Origin: Pseudobutyrivibrio xylanivorans
GTDB taxonomy: Bacteria > Bacillota > Clostridia > Lachnospirales > Lachnospiraceae
DNA length: 64,000 nt
Assembly: GCF_008935055.1 (NCBI RefSeq)
Contig: NZ_CP043028.1
Location: 323,501 to 387,500 of the forward strand
Reading direction: 5' to 3'
Shown piece after piece: positions 51,549 through 59,752 of the stretch. Numbering within the stretch: position 1 is the stretch's first letter; each line of letters begins with the position of its first letter. The translations under genes were made by a program, and so were the position numbers. The notes beneath the pieces were generated by a model. It worked only from the letters and a program-made list of their open reading frames with translations, was not told where the DNA came from and did no database searches.

Positions 51549-52298
51549 CTATTTATAGTTTGCTAAGAACTGTTTTGTTCTCTCATTTGTTGGGTTATCA
51601 ATCACCTGTGATGGTGCCCCCTGTTCAGCGATAACGCCGTCGTCCATGAAAATAATTTCGTCGCTGACATCATGAGCAAAACCTATTTCATGGGTAACAA
51701 TAATCATTGTGGTATGCTGACTTGCAAGCTCCTTGATTACCTTTAGAACTTCTCCAGTAAGCTCTGGATCAAGTGCCGAGGTTGGCTCATCAAAGCAAAG
51801 GATATCTGGGTGAAGAGCCAGCGCCCTTGCTATGGCAACTCTCTGCTGCTGTCCACCAGAAAGCTGATGAGGATAGTTGTTCATTCTGTCCGACAATCCC
51901 ATCTTTTTCAACAGAAGCTTTCCATTTTCTATAATCTCATCCACATTCTTTCCCTTGCTCTCAAGCTTCGGTGCAAGGATAACATTTTCAAGAGCTGTGT
52001 ACTGAGGGAAAAGATTGAACTGCTGGAAAACCATTCCAAAATGAAGGCGCTTCTCTCTGATTTCATCCTCCTTATATGCTCCTGCTGTTGCATCAAAAAG
52101 CAGATTTCCATTTACTGAAATGGTACCCTCGTCAGGGGTCTCAAGGAAGTTAAGACAACGGAGTAGTGTTGTCTTGCCTGAGCCAGAGCTTCCTATAATA
52201 GAAATGGTTTGGCCCTTCTCCATAGAGAAGCTGATATCCTTTAAGATTTCTGTATTATCAAATTTCTTTTTTATGTTGTTTACTTCTAGAATTGACAT
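51549..52298 (-). CDS. Polar amino-acid ABC transporter, ATP-binding protein
   Basis: 249 aa from ATG 52298 (MSILEVNNIKKKF), with GGAGG five bases upstream. Walker A GSSGSGKTT, signature LSGGQQQR, Walker B ILCFDEPTSALDPE, switch His in VTHEIGFA. GlnQ/TcyC-type. Last gene of a three-gene transporter; a palindromic element separates it from the permease. Confidence 0.95.
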   Translation of the reverse strand: MSILEVNNIKKKFDNTEILKDISFSMEKGQTISIIGSSGSGKTTLLRCLNFLETPDEGTISVNGNLLFDATAGAYKEDEIREKRLHFGMVFQQFNLFPQYTALENVILAPKLESKGKNVDEIIENGKLLLKKMGLSDRMNNYPHQLSGGQQQRVAIARALALHPDILCFDEPTSALDPELTGEVLKVIKELASQHTTMIIVTHEIGFAHDVSDEIIFMDDGVIAEQGAPSQVIDNPTNERTKQFLANYK

Positions 52299-52309
52299 TG
52301 AATACCTCC

Positions 52310-52396
52310 GCATGTTACGTTCACAAGTCTAGGTATCGCTTTCAGTCACTTTAAAATGTTCCTTACAGCAACACCTAGAGCTTGTCAGCTACATGC
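52310..52396 (+). repeat. Intergenic inverted-repeat element, copy 6
   Basis: Outer arms GCATGT/ACATGC, core GTTACG-N4-CAAGt and GCTTG-N4-CTAC. The inner stem CTAGGTaTcGCT pairs with AGCaAcACCTAG. It fills the 105-bp gap between permease and ATPase and stops just before the ATPase ribosome-binding site, so it lies within an operon. Confidence 0.85.
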
Positions 52397-52403
52397 TCAC
52401 TCA

Positions 52404-53060
52404 TCACTTAAAATAATCTAATTTCTTCTCTATGTATCCGAAGAGCAATGTTAATAGTCCACTGAAAATCAGATAGTAAGCACCTGTATAGAACAGTGGC
52501 CAAATAATACCTGCACTCTTGATGAAGCGCTCGCCCTCCCAGATGATTTCGTAGAAGGCGATAACTCTGGCAAGGGAAGTATCCTTTACAAGTGTGATTA
52601 CCTCGTTTGAAATTGGTGGGACAATTCTCTTCACTACCTGAAGCAGCACTATCTTGAAAAAGGTCTGGGTCTTGGTTAGGCCAAGGACAGCTGCTGCCTC
52701 ATACTGTCCCTTTGGAATGGACTGAATGCCACCTCTGAAAATCTCGCTAAAATAGCAGGCATAATTAATCACAAAGGCAACCAGCGCCGCTGTAAATCGC
52801 CCTGTGTCTCCTGAGCCCCACACATTTACCCCAAAGAAAATTCCAGGGCCATAAAAAATAATAAGAAGCTGGAGCATCAGTGGTGTTCCACGTACAATCC
52901 AAATGATGAAACGGATTGGGCCTCGAACTATTATGTTTTTGTTCATTGAACCAAAGCTGATTACCAAGCCTAGTGGCAATGAAAAAAGTAATGTTAAAGA
53001 AAACAATTTGAGGGTTCCTAAGAAACCCTCAAATAGTGAAATCGTAACTGTTGAAAACAT
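52404..53060 (-). CDS. Polar amino-acid ABC transporter, permease
   Basis: 218 aa. About five membrane segments and the EAA-loop motif GQYEAAAVLGLTKTQTF. N-terminal HisM-type TMD with VRGTPLMLQLLIIFYG. One permease gene only, so it probably forms a homodimer. Confidence 0.94.
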   Translation of the reverse strand: MFSTVTISLFEGFLGTLKLFSLTLLFSLPLGLVISFGSMNKNIIVRGPIRFIIWIVRGTPLMLQLLIIFYGPGIFFGVNVWGSGDTGRFTAALVAFVINYACYFSEIFRGGIQSIPKGQYEAAAVLGLTKTQTFFKIVLLQVVKRIVPPISNEVITLVKDTSLARVIAFYEIIWEGERFIKSAGIIWPLFYTGAYYLIFSGLLTLLFGYIEKKLDYFK

Positions 53061-53071
53061 TTTCTACCATC

Positions 53072-53854
53072 CTACTGTGCTACTACAGCATCCTGTACAC
53101 CGTACTGTGTAGCGATTTCTGTCATTGTGCCATTGTCATACAAAGCCTTGAGCTGCTCATTTATATAGTTAGCTAAATCTGAGTTCTTGCGGCAGCCGAT
53201 TCCGTACTCCTCAGTGGTGAGCTCAACTGTGTGTGCAAGATTTGGATAGCTTGTTCCCTCGCCAATCATTGCACCTGCCATGAGAAGGTCGATGATGCAG
53301 GCATCCGATGTACCAGCGGCAACCTCCATGACCGCATCTGACTGTGACTTAACGGCTGTATAGGTGAGATTATTTTCCTCTGCAGCTGCTTCTCCAGCTG
53401 AGCCAGACTCTACTGCAAAGCTAAGGTCTGAAAGTGAATCCACATCCTTATACTTGTCAGCCACATCAGCATTTACAACTACCACCTGAGCATTGTTGCA
53501 ATATGCCTTTGTGCACTCCATTGATCCTGTAACCTCAGGAGTGAGAGTCATTCCATTCCAAACCACATCGATTGATTTGTTCTGGAGCTCAAGGATCTTA
53601 TTGTCCCAATCAATCTCTACAAATTCCACATCAACTTTCAGAGACTCAGCGACCTTGCGTGCCATATCGGCATCGAAGCCAATCCACTCTCCATTGTCGT
53701 CTTTATAATCCATTGGTGCGAAATCTGTGATGCCAACAATAAGCTTTCCCTTTTCCTGAACATAGGCTACATCGCTCTCCTTTGATGAACCACAGGCAAC
53801 CATCGACATTGCCATTCCAACTGCTAAAAGCCCCGCTAAAATTCTCTTCTTCAT
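53072..53854 (-). CDS. Polar amino-acid ABC transporter, substrate-binding lipoprotein
   Basis: 260 aa. Signal peptide with lipobox VACG (Cys21) for membrane anchoring outside the cell. SBP family 3 features are KLIVGITDFAPMDYKDD and GFDADMARKVAESL. DIDVVWNGMT-like and YGIGCRKN segments line the ligand cleft. The exact amino acid is not evident. First gene of the transporter operon. Confidence 0.94.
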   Translation of the reverse strand: MKKRILAGLLAVGMAMSMVACGSSKESDVAYVQEKGKLIVGITDFAPMDYKDDNGEWIGFDADMARKVAESLKVDVEFVEIDWDNKILELQNKSIDVVWNGMTLTPEVTGSMECTKAYCNNAQVVVVNADVADKYKDVDSLSDLSFAVESGSAGEAAAEENNLTYTAVKSQSDAVMEVAAGTSDACIIDLLMAGAMIGEGTSYPNLAHTVELTTEEYGIGCRKNSDLANYINEQLKALYDNGTMTEIATQYGVQDAVVAQ

Positions 53855-53901
53855 TCTATACTCTCCTATTTGTTAACCTGTTGATAGTTATCACGCTTTA
53901 T

Positions 53902-53939
53902 TTCTTTATCACTTTATCACACTAAATCATTTTTGTAAA
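53902..53939 (-). promoter_or_regulatory. Promoter of the amino-acid ABC operon, shared with putP
   Basis: Minus strand TTTACA (53939-53934), 17 bases, TAAAGT (53916-53911). The 38-bp block is identical at 36 positions to 55573-55610 upstream of putP. Repeated TTATCAC units lie at and beside the -10. Confidence 0.65.
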
Positions 53940-53960
53940 CCTAAATATAATTATTAGATA

Positions 53961-53993
53961 AAAATATGGACTTCCCTTTTAAAGGAAGTCCAT
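53961..53993 (-). terminator. Terminator of putP
   Basis: Minus strand ATGGACTTCC-N8-GGAAGTCCAT (53993-53966) followed by ATTTTTATC. Confidence 0.85.
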
Positions 53994-54004
53994 TTATACG
54001 CGCT

Positions 54005-55519
54005 TTATTTTACTGACTCAAATTCTTCAATAATCTCTTTTTCAGGAGCTGGAGTCAAAAGACTAACAACCATACAGAGTACCAAACCTACAATAAATCC
54101 TGGAAGCAATTCGTAAATTCCGAAAATTCCTCCCATTGGCTTAATCAGGAATTTCCAAATGAAAATCATTATTCCACCGCCAAGCATGCCGCAGATTGCA
54201 CCATATTTATTGGCTCTCTTCCAGAACAATGCAAGGAGCATGATTGGACCAAATGCTGCTCCGAAGCCTGCCCAGGCAAAGGAAACAATTCCGAATACCG
54301 AGCTATTTGGGTCACGGGCAATAACAATACCGATTGCAGAAATTACGATGAGGACAACTCTTGCAAGTACCATCTGCATGTGCTCTGAAAGCTGAATTCC
54401 AAGTGTCTCATGAATGATATTTTCAGAAACTGATGATGATGCAGCCAGCATCTGTGAATCGCAGGTTGACATTGTACAGGCAAGTATTCCTGCCAAAATT
54501 ACGCCAGCCAAAAGTGCCTGAGGTATACCTGTCTCAGAAAGCTTCTGAGCAATTGCAATGATTCCACGCTCTGAATCTGCAAGCTCTCCGATTACGCCTG
54601 CATGCACCATTGTGCGGGTCATGACACCAATGAAGATTGCAACACCCATTGCTATGAAAACCCAAACTGTTGAAATTCGACGGCTAAGCTTAATCTTCTC
54701 TGGATCCTCGATTGCCATGAATCTAAGCAAAATGTGAGGCATACCAAAATATCCAAGTCCCCATGCCATTGTGGAAACGATTGTAATCAATCCACCATAG
54801 GAAACATAGCTTCCCGATTCAAAATCATGCATGCCAAGGAGACTGATATAGCCATCCAAAGAATTGCTGTAAAGGCTTACTGTTTCAACTCCGCCTACAG
54901 TGTGAAGACCAAAGCCAACAACTGCAACAAGAGCTATTGTCATGATAATTGACTGAACGAAATCTGTTGTTGATGCAGCCAGGAAACCACCAGTAGCTGT
55001 GTATCCGACGATTACTGCTGCGGATGCAAGCATTGCGATAGTGTAGTCCAAGCCAAACAGTGATGAGAAGAGCTTTCCACAGGCAGCAAATCCTGAGCCA
55101 ACATATGGAATGAAAAATACTACAATGATTACAGAAGAAATCAACATCAACGCATGGCTCTTATCTCTGAAGCGATGCTCGAAGAAATCTGGTACCGTAA
55201 CTGATTTGTTCAGCTCAGAATACTTTCTAAGCTTCTTTGCCACCAAAAGCCAGTTCAAATAGGTTCCTATACCAAGGCCAAGTGCTGTCCAAAATACATC
55301 GCATATACCAGTCATATATGCCACACCTGGAAGTCCCATCAAAAGCCATGAAGACATATCGGATGCCTCAGCACTCATGGCTGTTACAAAAGGTCCCAGC
55401 TTTCGTCCACCCAGATAATAATCATCTACGGTGTTGTTTTCCTTTGCGAATGACACTCCCATTATCAGAAGCGCTGCAAGATAAACCAGGATTGCAATTA
55501 CGATGCATAAAGTGTTCAT
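54005..55519 (-). CDS. putP: Sodium/proline symporter
   Basis: 504 aa with about 13 membrane segments. SSS-family: AMSAEASDMSSWLLMGLPG (residues ~50-68) and the sodium-site region CTMSTCDSQMLAASSSVSEN. Ends with a short charged tail. It imports proline with Na. Single gene, transcribed from a promoter nearly identical to that of the adjacent ABC transporter. Confidence 0.93.
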   Translation of the reverse strand: MNTLCIVIAILVYLAALLIMGVSFAKENNTVDDYYLGGRKLGPFVTAMSAEASDMSSWLLMGLPGVAYMTGICDVFWTALGLGIGTYLNWLLVAKKLRKYSELNKSVTVPDFFEHRFRDKSHALMLISSVIIVVFFIPYVGSGFAACGKLFSSLFGLDYTIAMLASAAVIVGYTATGGFLAASTTDFVQSIIMTIALVAVVGFGLHTVGGVETVSLYSNSLDGYISLLGMHDFESGSYVSYGGLITIVSTMAWGLGYFGMPHILLRFMAIEDPEKIKLSRRISTVWVFIAMGVAIFIGVMTRTMVHAGVIGELADSERGIIAIAQKLSETGIPQALLAGVILAGILACTMSTCDSQMLAASSSVSENIIHETLGIQLSEHMQMVLARVVLIVISAIGIVIARDPNSSVFGIVSFAWAGFGAAFGPIMLLALFWKRANKYGAICGMLGGGIMIFIWKFLIKPMGGIFGIYELLPGFIVGLVLCMVVSLLTPAPEKEIIEEFESVK

Positions 55520-55572
55520 GTTCTCCCTCCTGAATTCTATACATTGTTTAATTGACGTTACTTTTACTTTAA

Positions 55573-55610
55573 TTCTTTATCACTTTAACATACTAAATCA
55601 TTTTTGTAAA
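55573..55610 (-). promoter_or_regulatory. Promoter of putP
   Basis: Minus strand TTTACA (55610-55605), 17 bases, TAAAGT (55587-55582). See the matching block at 53902-53939. Confidence 0.65.
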
Positions 55611-55682
55611 TATTTTGCTAACCATCATAAATTGTTTTTCAGATAGATAATACTGATTCAGTTTCCTCTTACCATCTATCTT

Positions 55683-56954
55683 CTAAAATTTATCAATAAC
55701 ACTATAAAACTCTACAGAATCATATTTACCGCCAAGGCTTTCAAATTCATTCTTCTGTAGCTCATCAATCCTTTTTTCAATCTCAGACTGGCTGAGGGAC
55801 TTATCACCAGCTGAGTAGCTAACGGAGCCCTTAGCATTGGCAAGTGCCTCCTCTGTGGTCTCGTCCTCATCAGGATAACCATTGCCATTCAGGTCGTCAT
55901 AGTTATCCGTAGCGCAATAGTAATCCATCTGGATTTTGTCATCGTGGATAGACAAAAAGTTCAGGTTGCCAACATAGCCAGCATAATCAGAATTATAGTA
56001 TCTTATACAGTTCTTGCGTGGCGCATACTCATATTCCCCAATGCCGCCTGCACCGTCTGCAGTGTAATCAAATATTCCAATGGCGTCTATGGTAACAAAG
56101 TCTCCAGCCATATTGTCGTTGTCCCAGTACCAGGTTCCAAGCCAGTCCACACGCTTGCCATCTGCGGTAATGATGATGTGTGCCCCGTTTCCATCTCCAG
56201 CTGTTCCCTGATATGTGATTAAGCGTCCTGGAGTGTCATGGCCTGGCACATTGATATCAAAGGTCTGTGAAGGGTCATTACCCACTTCCCAAGCCCACAC
56301 ATTTGAAACCATTTTGTATACATCGCCATTTTTAATCAGTGTCACTTCAATGTCTGGGTATTCCCAGTTGTTTGGCTCATCCACATAGGAATCGTTTGAA
56401 AGCTGAAGTACATACGTATCATCAAGCTTTTTGCCACTCTTGCAGGTAAAGGACATCCAGTTTGTATCTCCGTGTAAAGAATAAAATGAATCGTACTCTT
56501 CAAGATAATCTGCATAAATTGTATTCTTTACATCCTCATAATCAGCTCCGGCATGTTCCTCAACAAATTTCTTTACATCTGCTGCTCTAAGGACAACTAG
56601 GTCTCCAAATTCCTCTCCGTCTCCAATACCCATCGCCTTGTAGCAGGCTTCCCTTTCTTCCTCAGTAACGTCTGTCGCCTCTATGCCTGCTCCGTTATAG
56701 AACACCTCCCCCCACTCAATTTCATCCACACTATTAAAAGGCCTTACCAGAAATCCATCGTATTCTGAGGTATCAAATAATTCAGTGAAGGCGTCCAGTT
56801 CCTCCTGTGTCAAATCTGCTGCATCCTCTGACTCCTCGACGGTGGCTGTTAATGCTTCACCACTGATTTCTTCAGCTGCCTCATCTTTGCTGCCGCAGGC
56901 TACCAATGCTCCAACCATAAAAAGTGAAAGCATTGTCAAAAATCTTTTTCTCAT
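55683..56954 (-). CDS. Lipoprotein of unknown function
   Basis: 423 aa from ATG 56954 (MRKRFLTMLSLFMVGALVACGSK), chosen because GAAGGAG stands six bases upstream and a lipobox VACG follows directly. An acidic linker precedes a secreted domain with many aromatic and Asp/Asn residues (WAWEVGNDPSQTFDINVPG, WLGTWYWDNDNMAGDFVTID). A segment DLNGNGYPDEDE resembles an EF-hand-like or dockerin-type calcium loop. No family recognised. In-frame codons upstream belong to an apparent helicase remnant. Confidence 0.82.
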   Translation of the reverse strand: MRKRFLTMLSLFMVGALVACGSKDEAAEEISGEALTATVEESEDAADLTQEELDAFTELFDTSEYDGFLVRPFNSVDEIEWGEVFYNGAGIEATDVTEEEREACYKAMGIGDGEEFGDLVVLRAADVKKFVEEHAGADYEDVKNTIYADYLEEYDSFYSLHGDTNWMSFTCKSGKKLDDTYVLQLSNDSYVDEPNNWEYPDIEVTLIKNGDVYKMVSNVWAWEVGNDPSQTFDINVPGHDTPGRLITYQGTAGDGNGAHIIITADGKRVDWLGTWYWDNDNMAGDFVTIDAIGIFDYTADGAGGIGEYEYAPRKNCIRYYNSDYAGYVGNLNFLSIHDDKIQMDYYCATDNYDDLNGNGYPDEDETTEEALANAKGSVSYSAGDKSLSQSEIEKRIDELQKNEFESLGGKYDSVEFYSVIDKF

Positions 56955-57038
56955 ATCATACTCCTTCGCATTATCAATCACATTTTGCTGATAGTCTCTG
57001 AAAGTACCCTTGAATTTCATTTCTTTCAGTTTCATCAT
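56955..57038 (-). pseudogene. Apparent N-terminal remnant of a DEAD/DEAH-box helicase gene
   Basis: About 28 in-frame codons (MKFKGTFRDYQQNVIDNAKEY) directly before the lipoprotein start. From memory, this resembles the first residues of DEAD/DEAH helicases of Clostridia, where a nucleotide-binding motif would follow. Here the frame runs instead into the lipoprotein signal peptide. Could also be chance similarity. Confidence 0.35.
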
Positions 57039-57048
57039 TTTCTAACTC

Positions 57049-57076
57049 AAAAAAGGCTAGCAAAACCGCTAGCCTT
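57049..57076 (-). terminator. Terminator of aspS
   Basis: Minus strand AAGGCTAGC-N6-GCTAGCCTT followed by TTTT (57054-57049). Confidence 0.9.
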
Positions 57077-57093
57077 CCATAAATGTCAAATTA

Positions 57094-58857
57094 TTAATCT
57101 TCCTTAGGCATTACGATTGCGATGTGTACATCGTCAAGCTGCTTCTGCTCTACTGTTGCAGGAGCATCCATCATAATATCCTGTGCGTTCTTGTTCATTG
57201 GGAAAGGAATAACCTCACGGATTGCTTCCTCGCCAGCGATAAGCATAACCATACGGTCAACACCAGGGGCGATACCGCCGTGTGGTGGTGCACCATAAGT
57301 AAATGCGTTGTACATAGCTGGGAACTTAGCCTTAACATCATCCTCACCAAGACCAACAAGCTTGAATGCCTCAATCATGATTTCAGGATCGTGGTTTCTG
57401 ATAGCACCAGATGAAAGCTCTACACCGTTACATACTAAGTCGTACTGGTATGCAAGGATATCAAGCGGCTCCTGATTCTTAAGAGCATCCATACCGCCCT
57501 GTGGCATAGAGAATGGGTTGTGGCAGAACTCAAGCTCGCCTGACTCCTCGCCGATTTCGTACATTGGAAAATCAACGATCCAGCAGAACTCGTATGTGTC
57601 CTTCTTCATGTGTCCCTCTGCTGCTGCACCGAGAAGCTTACGGAATACACCAGCTGTCTTCTGAGCAACAAGAAGTGGACCTGCAGCAAGACCAACGAAA
57701 TCGCCTGGCTTAAGACCAAGTGCATCGATGACTGCCTGCTTACGCTCCTGAAGGAACTTAGCAATACCACCAACGATTTCGCCATTCTCATCAAGCTTGA
57801 ACCAATATGTCTTCTGAGCTGTAGCAACCTCTACCTCAGCGATCATAGCATCAATCTGCTTACGTGTAGCATTGAGGCCATCAACAACAATAGCCTTTAC
57901 AACATTGCCCTCGAATGGACCGAATCCACAATCAGCCATAACTTCTGTAGCGTCCTGAAGAACAAGGTCGATACGAAGATCTGGCTTGTCTGAACCGTAC
58001 TTGTCCATTGCCTCAAGATATGGAATGCGTACAAATGGAGCTGTTGAAGCTGAATTGTAAACGCCATACTTTGCAAAGATTGGTGGAAGTACATCCTCGA
58101 TAACTGCGAAGACATCTTCCTGAGATGCGAATGCCATCTCCATATCAAGCTGATAGAACTCTCCTGGAGAACGGTCTGCACGAGCATCCTCATCACGGAA
58201 ACATGGAGCAATCTGGAAATATCTGTCGAAACCAGATGCCATGAGAATCTGCTTGAACTGCTGTGGCGCCTGTGGAAGTGCATAGAACTTGCCTGGGTGA
58301 TTACGAGCTGGTACAAGGTAATCACGTGCTCCCTCAGGTGATGAGCATGTAAGGATTGGAGTAGTAATCTCCATGAAATCGTGAGCGATCATAGAAGCAC
58401 GAAGCTCTGCTACGATTTTGCTACGAAGGATAATCTTGCTCTTAACCTCTGGGTTACGAAGATCAAGATAACGATATTTAAGACGAGTGTTCTCATCTGC
58501 TTCCTTTGAACGATTAATCTCGAATGGAAGCTCGTTGTGAGTACACTTTCCAAGGATTTCAATCTTTGTAGGAACGACCTCAATCTCACCAGTAGGAAGC
58601 TCTGGATTCTTTGAAGAACGCTCGCGAACCTCACCAGTAACAGAGATTGTAGATTCCTTATTAACAGAATCGATAACAGCCATCATCTCTTCTGTCTCAA
58701 CAACTATCTGTGTAGTGCCATAGAAATCACGAAGGATAACGAAACCGAGATTCTTTGACACCTTTCTAATGTTTTCGAACCAACCAACTAATGTAACCTG
58801 CTTGCCAGCATCTGAAAGGCGAAGCTCATTACAGTTGTGTGTACGTGACTGAGTCAT
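57094..58857 (-). CDS. aspS: Aspartyl-tRNA synthetase, bacterial type
   Basis: 587 aa. An N-terminal OB-fold anticodon domain (residues 1-105, VTLVGWFENIRKVSKNLGF) precedes the class II core: motif 2 FRDEDARADRSPGEFYQLDMEM, the bacterial GAD insertion (about 270-400), and motif 3 GGIAPGVDRMVMLIAG. The long bacterial form implies standard Asp-tRNA charging. Confidence 0.97.
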   Translation of the reverse strand: MTQSRTHNCNELRLSDAGKQVTLVGWFENIRKVSKNLGFVILRDFYGTTQIVVETEEMMAVIDSVNKESTISVTGEVRERSSKNPELPTGEIEVVPTKIEILGKCTHNELPFEINRSKEADENTRLKYRYLDLRNPEVKSKIILRSKIVAELRASMIAHDFMEITTPILTCSSPEGARDYLVPARNHPGKFYALPQAPQQFKQILMASGFDRYFQIAPCFRDEDARADRSPGEFYQLDMEMAFASQEDVFAVIEDVLPPIFAKYGVYNSASTAPFVRIPYLEAMDKYGSDKPDLRIDLVLQDATEVMADCGFGPFEGNVVKAIVVDGLNATRKQIDAMIAEVEVATAQKTYWFKLDENGEIVGGIAKFLQERKQAVIDALGLKPGDFVGLAAGPLLVAQKTAGVFRKLLGAAAEGHMKKDTYEFCWIVDFPMYEIGEESGELEFCHNPFSMPQGGMDALKNQEPLDILAYQYDLVCNGVELSSGAIRNHDPEIMIEAFKLVGLGEDDVKAKFPAMYNAFTYGAPPHGGIAPGVDRMVMLIAGEEAIREVIPFPMNKNAQDIMMDAPATVEQKQLDDVHIAIVMPKED

Positions 58858-58919
58858 GATATTTCTCCTATTCTAATCAAAACGTAAGGGCTGCCCAGCT
58901 CACGCTAAACAGCCCTTTT

Positions 58920-58948
58920 ATAATACATCAGAATATCTATAAATTCAA
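58920..58948 (-). promoter_or_regulatory. Promoter of aspS
   Basis: Minus strand TTGAAT (58948-58943), 17 bases, TATTAT (58925-58920). The ~55-nt leader holds the hairpin AAGGGCTG/CAGCCCTT (58886-58917). No T-box sequence is seen. Confidence 0.6.
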
Positions 58949-59044
58949 CTATACCATGTGTTCAAACTAATGTAATAAACTTTTCACAATTCTTTGTTAG
59001 AATGACCCTGTAAGGTTCTTCATGCACTATTAAGAGGTACGCTT

Positions 59045-59188
59045 ATGGAAATGGTAAAACTTCGTTGCCCAATGTGTCGCAGATTTTTTGAAATTTCAAC
59101 TTCAGAGCTTGAGAAAAAATACAAATTTGGCTTCGTGCCACTTTTCTGCAACTATAAATGTGAGTTACGTTTTTCAGTAAGAAAATAA
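59045..59188 (+). CDS. 47-aa zinc-ribbon protein
   Basis: Begins MEMVKLRCPMCRRFFEI; four cysteines (CPMC at residues 8-11 and CNYKC at 35-39) suggest one zinc site. AAGAGG precedes the ATG by seven bases. It ends 19 bases before desulfoferrodoxin and probably shares its transcript. Small rubredoxin-like or zinc-ribbon role; function unknown. Confidence 0.72.
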   Translation: MEMVKLRCPMCRRFFEISTSELEKKYKFGFVPLFCNYKCELRFSVRK

Positions 59189-59207
59189 CTATAAAAGGAG
59201 GACAGCT

Positions 59208-59579
59208 ATGAAATTTTATGTATGTACGTTGTGTGGCAACTTTGTTGGCATGATCAAGGAGTCCGGTGCTCCTATGACCTGCTGTGGCCAGAAGATGAAG
59301 GAGCTTGTTCCTGGAACTTCTGATGGTGCTGTTGAAAAGCATGTACCAGTTTACACAGTAGACGGCAACAAGGTTACAGTTACTGTAGGTTCTGTTGAGC
59401 ATCCAATGGCTCCAGAGCACTACATCGAGTGGATTGCACTTGAGACTGCAAAGGGGGCACAGAGAAAGGTGCTTAACCCTGGTGACAAGCCTTCTGTAGA
59501 GTTTATGCTCACAGAGGATGACTCAGTAGTTGCTGTATATGCATATTGCAATTTACATGGACTTTGGAAGTCAGAATAA
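59208..59579 (+). CDS. dfx: Desulfoferrodoxin (superoxide reductase)
   Basis: 123 aa. The N-terminal desulforedoxin centre has CTLCGN and TCCG (four Cys to Fe). The C-terminal superoxide-reductase centre has EKHVPVYTV, GSVEHPMAPEHYIEW and CNLHGLWK (four His and one Cys). It reduces superoxide to peroxide in anaerobes. AAGGAGG before the ATG. Confidence 0.96.
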   Translation: MKFYVCTLCGNFVGMIKESGAPMTCCGQKMKELVPGTSDGAVEKHVPVYTVDGNKVTVTVGSVEHPMAPEHYIEWIALETAKGAQRKVLNPGDKPSVEFMLTEDDSVVAVYAYCNLHGLWKSE

Positions 59580-59594
59580 ATAAGAACAATACAA

Positions 59595-59742
59595 AACCCC
59601 TGGTCACGGCTACAAGCTAATATAGTCCGGTGGTTACGGCTTCAAGCCTGAGAGTCTCTCAGTTTGACTACATGTCTCACTTGAGAGACCTCAGAGCTTG
59701 ATGCCTACCACCTCATCTAATGCTTGATACCTACCAGGGGTT
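59595..59742 (+). repeat. Intergenic inverted-repeat element, copy 7 outer (interrupted by copy 7 inner)
   Basis: Left arm AACCCCTGGTCACGGCTACA and AGC (59595-59617) pairs with right arm GCTTGATACCTACCAGGGG and TT (59722-59742); both conserved loop motifs are visible. The loop contains a complete second copy. The right arm runs into CTTTTTTATT, so the whole acts as the desulfoferrodoxin terminator. Confidence 0.85.
59629..59712 (+). repeat. Intergenic inverted-repeat element, copy 7 inner (nested)
   Basis: Outer arms GGTGGT/ACCACC, core GTTACGGCTTCAAGC and GCTTGatgCCTACC. The inner stem CTGAGAGTCTCTCA pairs with TGAGAGACCTCAG. Located inside the loop of copy 7 outer. Confidence 0.9.
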
Positions 59743-59752
59743 CTTTTTTATT

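Noticed and set aside
58858..59044. T-box leader before aspS
   Set aside because: No T-box sequence (TGGNACCGCG-like) and the leader is only ~55 nt after a good promoter.
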